A stretch of 9,539 nt of DNA from Acidimicrobiales bacterium (lineage in GTDB: Bacteria; Actinomycetota; Acidimicrobiia; Acidimicrobiales; RAAP-2), in assembly GCA_030044045.1 (NCBI GenBank), contig JASHWO010000185.1:1-9539 (forward strand), read 5' to 3'. The first letter of the stretch is position 1, and every line of letters begins with the position of its first letter. A model generated the notes under the pieces. It searched no databases. It had not been told where the DNA came from and was given only the letters and a program-made list of their open reading frames with translations. Position numbers and translations under genes: made by a program. Below, piece after piece: positions 6,617 to 9,539 of this stretch.

Positions 6617-6653
6617 GTCGGGGCCGTGTCACCCAACTCGCCCGCCCCGCCCC

Positions 6654-8273
6654 TCAGGTCAACGCCGGCGCCCGCCCCGGTGCGAACTGCTGCGTCGGGA
6701 ACTTCCCCGACTGGCACCACAGGGCGTCGATGGTGAGCCCCAGGTCGAAGGGTTCCCCGCCGTAGGTGAGGGTCGAAGGCCCGAGGGTGAGGCCGGCCTG
6801 CTCGTGCCGGGCATAGAGGTCGGGGCCGGCTGGCACCGGGGGACGGCCCACCCGGGGGACCACTGCGCCGTCGGGGGTGCGCACCGTCACCTGCCCCGAG
6901 GGGACCATGGTGAGGGAGAACCCCCCCTCGTGGACCAGGCGGTGGTGGGCTTTGCACAGGGTGGTGAGGTTCGAGAGCGCGGTGCGGCCCCCGGCCGAGA
7001 CGAAGGTGACGTGGTGGACGTCGACGTAGCGGCGCTGGGTGCACCCCGGCCATCGACACCCCCCGTCCCGGGCTCTCACCGCCCGGCGGAGCGACCCGGG
7101 GACCCGCCGGGTCCTCCCCTCGGGGACGACCGAGCCGTCAGGGCGAAAGCCCAGCGTAGAGGTAGCGGCCCCGCAACAGAGTCGCTGCACGGTGTGCGAG
7201 GAGATGGCCCCCACCTCTTCCACGTAGGCACAGCCCTCGGCGGTGGGGTCAACGAGCACCGCCTCGTCCACGTGGACCACCACCGAGACCGCCGGGCCGG
7301 CATCGTCGGGTGGGCGAAGGCCTCCGGCCAGAGCCGCCTCGCAGACCGCCACCAGGGCGTCGGCCCGCTCGGCGGCCATCTGTTCCCCGGCGTCGAGGGT
7401 GGTCGTGGCCGGGTTGGCGGGGTCCGGCCCGTAAGCCCAGGTGGGCGGGGTCCCCTCGCCGGCAGGCGTTCCCGCGGGAACGTCCTTCGTCCCTGTCGCG
7501 CGCCCGGCCCCGGTGGCCCCCTGGCCGTCGTGGTCGGCTGGCGCCCCGGCCGAGCCGTCGTCTGCGGCCGGACGCGTCTCCGCGGGAACGTCTTCGTCGC
7601 CCACCCGGTCACCGGCCATGGCCTGGCGGGCCGCCTCGATGGCGGCCAGCACCACGGCACCCTCCTCGGGGGAGAAGCGGGCCCGGAGCACCACCATGCC
7701 CTCGTCGTCGGTGAAGCTGCGCACGTACCGGCGGTCGTGGCGGGCCAGGTGCTGAGGCCCCTCGTCGGGATCGGCCCGGCGGTACTCGCGCACCACGCGC
7801 TCCAACTGCGAGGCCGTGGCCTCCCGGGCCATGGCCACCAGCCCCTCCTCGAGCCGGCGGTTGGCGATCCGGGTGATGGCCCGGACCTTGGAGTAGGAGA
7901 TCTCCCCGGTACCGAAGGCGGCCCGCACCAGTGGCAGGTCAGCCAGCGCTCTGCCTACCCGCACCTGCTCGCGGGCGGCCCCGAGGGAGACCCCGCAGCG
8001 CCAGTTCAGCCAGTGGGCACACGAGCGCAGCCCCTCGTCGGCCCAGATCCCCCGGCGGTCGAGCTCGCCCACCAGCAGCACCATCTGGCACTCGGCCACG
8101 CTCAGGTGGGCGGCATGGGTGCACAGCTCGTCCTGGAGGGCCTCGTTCGAGAGGGTGCCGAGGGCGGCGGGGTCGGGGGAGGGGGCGAGTGGGGCGCCCG
8201 GAGCGCCGGCGCCGGGCCGGTCGTGGGTCGGGTGGGCGGTGGTCGGGTGAGGGGTGTCGGCATCATCGAACAT
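6654..8273 (-). CDS. DUF222 domain / HNH endonuclease family protein (13E12-repeat-like)
   Basis: 539 aa. After a Pro/His/Ala-rich leader (8-38), an N-terminal DUF222-type helical domain runs from about 40 to 330. It contains Leu-Asp-x-Arg-x-x-Trp (71-77), Ala-x-x-Trp-Leu-x-Trp (86-92) and Gly-x-Ile-Ser-Tyr-Ser-Lys-Val-Arg-Ala (123-132). It is split by a low-complexity linker (221-292) rich in Ala, Gly, Asp and Thr that holds two palindromic repeat copies. The C-terminal HNH module (400-450) has Cys406 and Cys411, Asp418-x-His420-His421, Asn435, Cys440 and His443/His444, a complete zinc-plus-catalytic set. These proteins are common and often multicopy in actinobacteria (including mycobacterial REP13E12 elements); their function is not established. 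The ATG at 8273 suits the family; the frame is open to 8642 but that part overlaps gpmA. A -10-like TAGGCT lies 7 nt before the start. Confidence 0.9.
   Translation of the reverse strand: MFDDADTPHPTTAHPTHDRPGAGAPGAPLAPSPDPAALGTLSNEALQDELCTHAAHLSVAECQMVLLVGELDRRGIWADEGLRSCAHWLNWRCGVSLGAAREQVRVGRALADLPLVRAAFGTGEISYSKVRAITRIANRRLEEGLVAMAREATASQLERVVREYRRADPDEGPQHLARHDRRYVRSFTDDEGMVVLRARFSPEEGAVVLAAIEAARQAMAGDRVGDEDVPAETRPAADDGSAGAPADHDGQGATGAGRATGTKDVPAGTPAGEGTPPTWAYGPDPANPATTTLDAGEQMAAERADALVAVCEAALAGGLRPPDDAGPAVSVVVHVDEAVLVDPTAEGCAYVEEVGAISSHTVQRLCCGAATSTLGFRPDGSVVPEGRTRRVPGSLRRAVRARDGGCRWPGCTQRRYVDVHHVTFVSAGGRTALSNLTTLCKAHHRLVHEGGFSLTMVPSGQVTVRTPDGAVVPRVGRPPVPAGPDLYARHEQAGLTLGPSTLTYGGEPFDLGLTIDALWCQSGKFPTQQFAPGRAPALT
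7468..7481. repeat. Palindromic repeat copy C (perfect 14-bp palindrome)
   Basis: GTTCCCGCGGGAAC, identical to its reverse complement, inside the low-complexity linker of the HNH gene. On the coding strand it lies within the codons for Asp-Val-Pro-Ala-Gly-Thr (264-269). It is followed by GTCCTTCGTC, closely matching the sequence after copy B. Compared with the copy at 8401 it differs at one position in each arm, and the two changes pair with each other. Confidence 0.7.
7553..7592. repeat. Palindromic repeat copy B (degenerate core, 40-bp unit)
   Basis: Forty bases matching 8378-8417 at 33 of 40 positions in the same orientation. The core at 7576-7589 is GTCTCCGCGGGAAC, the palindrome broken at two pairs. 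On the coding strand it encodes Asp-Val-Pro-Ala-Glu-Thr-Arg-Pro-Ala-Ala (228-237) in the HNH protein linker. It is 108 nt from copy C and 825 nt from copy A, both multiples of three. Confidence 0.7.
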
Positions 8274-8280
8274 GCGTTCG

Positions 8281-8286
8281 AGCCTA
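8281..8286 (-). promoter_or_regulatory. Candidate -10 box, leaderless start of the HNH gene
   Basis: TAGGCT on the minus strand (TANNNT pattern) with exactly 7 nt between it and the ATG at 8273, where transcription would begin at or next to the start codon. No convincing Shine-Dalgarno sequence lies before this ATG. No good -35 was seen. Confidence 0.4.
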
Positions 8287-8377
8287 CGACCCGGATGTGA
8301 CCGTTTCGGCTGGTGGGGGGAGCCAGGGAGGGGGACGGGGGCCGCGGCGCGGCGGATGTTGGCTGCTGCGCTGGCCC

Positions 8378-8417
8378 AGCCTTCGGCCGCGGCCGGATGG
8401 GTTTCCGCGGAAACGTC
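8378..8417. repeat. Palindromic repeat copy A (intergenic, 40-bp unit with perfect palindrome)
   Basis: Contains the perfect 14-bp palindrome GTTTCCGCGGAAAC at 8401-8414. Next to it is a 12-bp palindrome CGGCCGCGGCCG at 8384-8395. It lies in the 220-nt gap between the gpmA stop and the HNH-gene start and matches 33 of 40 bases of copy B inside the HNH gene. Apart from this repeat and the HNH-gene promoter box, I see nothing clear in the gap 8274-8493; no convincing terminator follows gpmA. Confidence 0.7.
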
Positions 8418-8493
8418 ACTGGCGGGTCGCCTGTCTCGACCGGACGGCGGTAACGGGCGGATTAGCCAGTCGCCCTTGAACGACAGTCGCCGG

Positions 8494-9285
8494 TCAGCCG
8501 GCCTGGCGGGCGACGGCTTCGGCGGCGGTCTTGGCCGCCTCGGGGTCGCCGAGGTAGCCGGCGGCCTGCACGGTGAGGTCGTCGTCCAGGCGGTAGCGGT
8601 AGGGGATGCCCGTCGGGATCTCCAGGCCCGGGATGTCGGCATCGGCGATGTCGTCGATGTGCTTGCGCAGGGCCCGGATGCTGTTGCCGTGGGCTACCAC
8701 CAGCACGGCGCCGCCCCGGGCCCCGGCGGCCTGCAGGTCGGGGACGATGGCGTCCTCCCAGTAGGGCACCACCCGGCGGACCACGTCGGCCAGGCACTCG
8801 GAGAGGGGCAGCGCCGAGGGCGGCACGTCCCGGTAGCGAGGGTCGCCGCCCGGTCGCCGTCCGTCGCCAGGGGGGAGGGGTGGCGGCGGCACGTCGTAGC
8901 TCCGACGCCAGACCGTGACCTGGTCCAGCCCGAACTCGTCGGCCGTCTCCTTCTTGTTCTTCCCCTGGAGGGCCCCGTAGTGGCGCTCGTTCAGGCGCCA
9001 GTGGCGCCGCACCGGGAGCCAGCTCCGGCCGGCGGCGTCCAGGGCCAGGTTGGCGGTGCGGATGGCCCGGGTCAGCACCGAGGTGTGCACCACCCGGAGG
9101 TCCAGGCCACCCCCGCCCCTGCCGTCGACCCCGGCGCCACCCCCGGCCCCGGCGGCCAGCAACTCCCCGGCAGCCACCGCCTCCCGCTCCCCGGCCGGGG
9201 AGAGGTCGACGTCGTGCCAGCCGGTGAACAGGTTCTCCGCGTTCCAGGTGGACTCGCCGTGGCGGAGGAGCACGAGGTCCGGCAC
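8494..9285 (-). CDS. gpmA: 2,3-bisphosphoglycerate-dependent phosphoglycerate mutase
   Basis: 263 aa cytoplasmic glycolysis/gluconeogenesis enzyme interconverting 3- and 2-phosphoglycerate through a phosphohistidine. The phosphorylated His9 is in Leu-Arg-His-Gly-Glu-Ser (7-12). [11 protein letters not shown] (98-108) contains the acid/base Glu100, and Ala-His-Gly-Asn-Ser-Ile-Arg-Ala-Leu (198-206) holds the second catalytic His199. Leu-Glu-Ile-Pro-Thr-Gly-Ile-Pro (221-228) is the usual C-terminal motif. A Gly-rich insertion (about 45-60) sits before Thr-Ser-Val-Leu-x-Arg-Ala and makes the protein slightly longer than the E. coli enzyme. The GTG at 9285 puts His9 at the family position. A TACGCT box lies 6 nt upstream, so the transcript may be leaderless. 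It is transcribed away from dnaK. Confidence 0.95.
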   Translation of the reverse strand: MPDLVLLRHGESTWNAENLFTGWHDVDLSPAGEREAVAAGELLAAGAGGGAGVDGRGGGGLDLRVVHTSVLTRAIRTANLALDAAGRSWLPVRRHWRLNERHYGALQGKNKKETADEFGLDQVTVWRRSYDVPPPPLPPGDGRRPGGDPRYRDVPPSALPLSECLADVVRRVVPYWEDAIVPDLQAAGARGGAVLVVAHGNSIRALRKHIDDIADADIPGLEIPTGIPYRYRLDDDLTVQAAGYLGDPEAAKTAAEAVARQAG

Positions 9286-9291
9286 CTCCGC

Positions 9292-9297
9292 AGCGTA
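9292..9297 (-). promoter_or_regulatory. Candidate -10 box, leaderless start of gpmA
   Basis: TACGCT on the minus strand (TANNNT), 6 nt before the GTG start of gpmA. The GGAG directly abutting the GTG is too close to serve as a normal ribosome site, which favours a leaderless message. Confidence 0.4.
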
Positions 9298-9381
9298 CCA
9301 ACGCCCCGCCGCACTCCCTGGCGACCGCCCCCGCCGCCCCCGCCGGCCCAGCCGCGTCCGTCGTACCTGTCACACAGGAAA

Positions 9382-9402
9382 CTTGCCTCTAGAACACTCA
9401 GA
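9382..9402. promoter_or_regulatory. Degenerate HAIR-like element (possible HspR operator) upstream of dnaK
   Basis: CTTGCCT, then 7 bases, then ACTCAGA. The known HspR-associated inverted repeat is CTTGAGT-N7-ACTCAAG, so each half matches 5 of 7 with the exact spacing. It overlaps the proposed -35 region and the spacer of the dnaK promoter, the position expected for a repressor. Actinobacterial dnaK operons are commonly controlled by HspR, but whether this genome encodes HspR is not visible. Confidence 0.4.
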
Positions 9403-9413
9403 TTTGCTATACT
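9383..9413 (+). promoter_or_regulatory. dnaK promoter (sigma70-like, extended -10)
   Basis: TATACT at 9408-9413 is preceded by TGC (extended -10), with TTGCCT at 9383-9388 as a possible -35 at a long 19-nt spacing. It lies in the only clearly AT-rich patch of the window (about 9371-9435). Transcription would start near 9419-9420, giving a leader of about 41 nt. Confidence 0.6.
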
Positions 9414-9450
9414 GCTCCTCAACGAAAGACCGATAGGGCAACCGAGAGGC

Positions 9451-9455
9451 AGGAG
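9451..9455 (+). promoter_or_regulatory. Ribosome binding site of dnaK
   Basis: AGGAG with a 5-nt spacer to the ATG at 9461, the strongest such site in the window, in line with a highly expressed chaperone. Confidence 0.7.
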
Positions 9456-9460
9456 CGGAC

Positions 9461-9539
9461 ATGCCGAAGGCCGTAGGAATCGATCTGGGCACCACGAACT
9501 CCGTGGTCAGCGTGATGGAGGCCGGTGAGCCGGTCGTCA
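9461..9539 (+). CDS. dnaK: Molecular chaperone DnaK (Hsp70), N-terminal start only
   Basis: The first 26 codons are present and the gene runs off the window. Residues 5-17, Val-Gly-Ile-Asp-Leu-Gly-Thr-Thr-Asn-Ser-Val-Val-Ser, are the phosphate-1 loop of the Hsp70 ATPase domain, essentially invariant in DnaK. DnaK binds exposed hydrophobic stretches of unfolded proteins in an ATP cycle with DnaJ and GrpE. The start is fixed by the strong ribosome site and the normal distance to the motif. It is divergent from gpmA, with 175 nt between the start codons holding the promoter and a possible HspR operator. grpE, dnaJ and hspR would be expected downstream but are outside the window. Confidence 0.95.
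   Translation, partial: MPKAVGIDLGTTNSVVSVMEAGEPVV

Noticed and set aside
6694..6711. Inverted repeat GTCGGG-AACTTC-CCCGAC as terminator of the HNH gene
   Set aside because: It lies inside the last codons of the gene with no T tract; six-base arms are expected by chance in such GC-rich sequence.
5365..6765. Plus-strand 466-aa open frame opposite the acyl-CoA dehydrogenase
   Set aside because: Shadow of a strongly supported minus-strand gene; Gly/His/Val-rich with no motifs.
6804..8300. Plus-strand 498-aa open frame opposite the HNH gene
   Set aside because: Shadow frame; the HNH and DUF222 motifs are on the minus strand.
7468..8414. CRISPR-like array from the three palindromic repeats
   Set aside because: Only three short diverged copies at irregular spacings (108 and 825 nt), two of them inside a coding gene, and no cas genes.
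9371..9420. CIRCE element (HrcA operator) before dnaK
   Set aside because: No TTAGCACTC-N9-GAGTGCTAA pattern; the spacing and half sites fit a weak HAIR better.
8254..9528. Plus-strand 424-aa open frame spanning the gpmA region into dnaK
   Set aside because: Crosses gpmA antisense, the promoter region and dnaK in the wrong frame; no domain visible.

Overview
The window is very GC-rich, and its genes overlap or abut tightly in long same-strand runs. The gene content is FadE-, FadD- and crotonase-type acyl-CoA enzymes, a DUF222/HNH protein, and a dnaK preceded by a possible HspR (HAIR-like) site. This points to a high-GC actinobacterium (Actinomycetota). An Acidimicrobiia-like lineage is my guess; it is not demonstrated.

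Positions 1-5336 (+ strand) look like one operon of at least seven genes. In order they are: the last codons of a 2-oxoacid dehydrogenase E1 alpha subunit, E1 beta, a free-standing lipoyl-domain protein, an acyl-CoA ligase (AMP-binding), a crotonase-fold protein, an ABC ATPase and an ABC-2 permease. Gaps are 8 nt or less, and two junctions are 4-nt stop/start overlaps. A plausible reading is oxidative decarboxylation of a 2-oxoacid to an acyl-CoA (E1 plus lipoyl carrier), activation of a carboxylic acid (ligase) and processing of an acyl-CoA (crotonase), with an exporter attached. No E2 acyltransferase core or E3 gene is visible, and the substrate cannot be read from the sequence. The lipoyl gene appears to carry a one-base deletion near its start. 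The crotonase lacks both classical hydratase glutamates.

Positions 5344-9285 (- strand) carry three genes read right to left: gpmA (phosphoglycerate mutase), a DUF222/HNH-endonuclease family gene, and a FadE-like acyl-CoA dehydrogenase that converges on the permease with only 7 nt between stop codons. gpmA and the HNH gene each have a TANNNT box 6-7 nt before the start codon, suggesting leaderless transcripts. A palindromic repeat with GTTTCCGCGGAAAC-like cores occurs twice inside the HNH gene and once just upstream of it.

Positions 9286-9460 form a divergent intergenic region with an AT-rich promoter patch. It drives dnaK, whose first 26 codons end the window.

Most of the window is ordinary metabolism. 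The least explained items are the in-frame palindromic repeat family around the HNH gene, the lipoyl-gene frameshift and the atypical crotonase.
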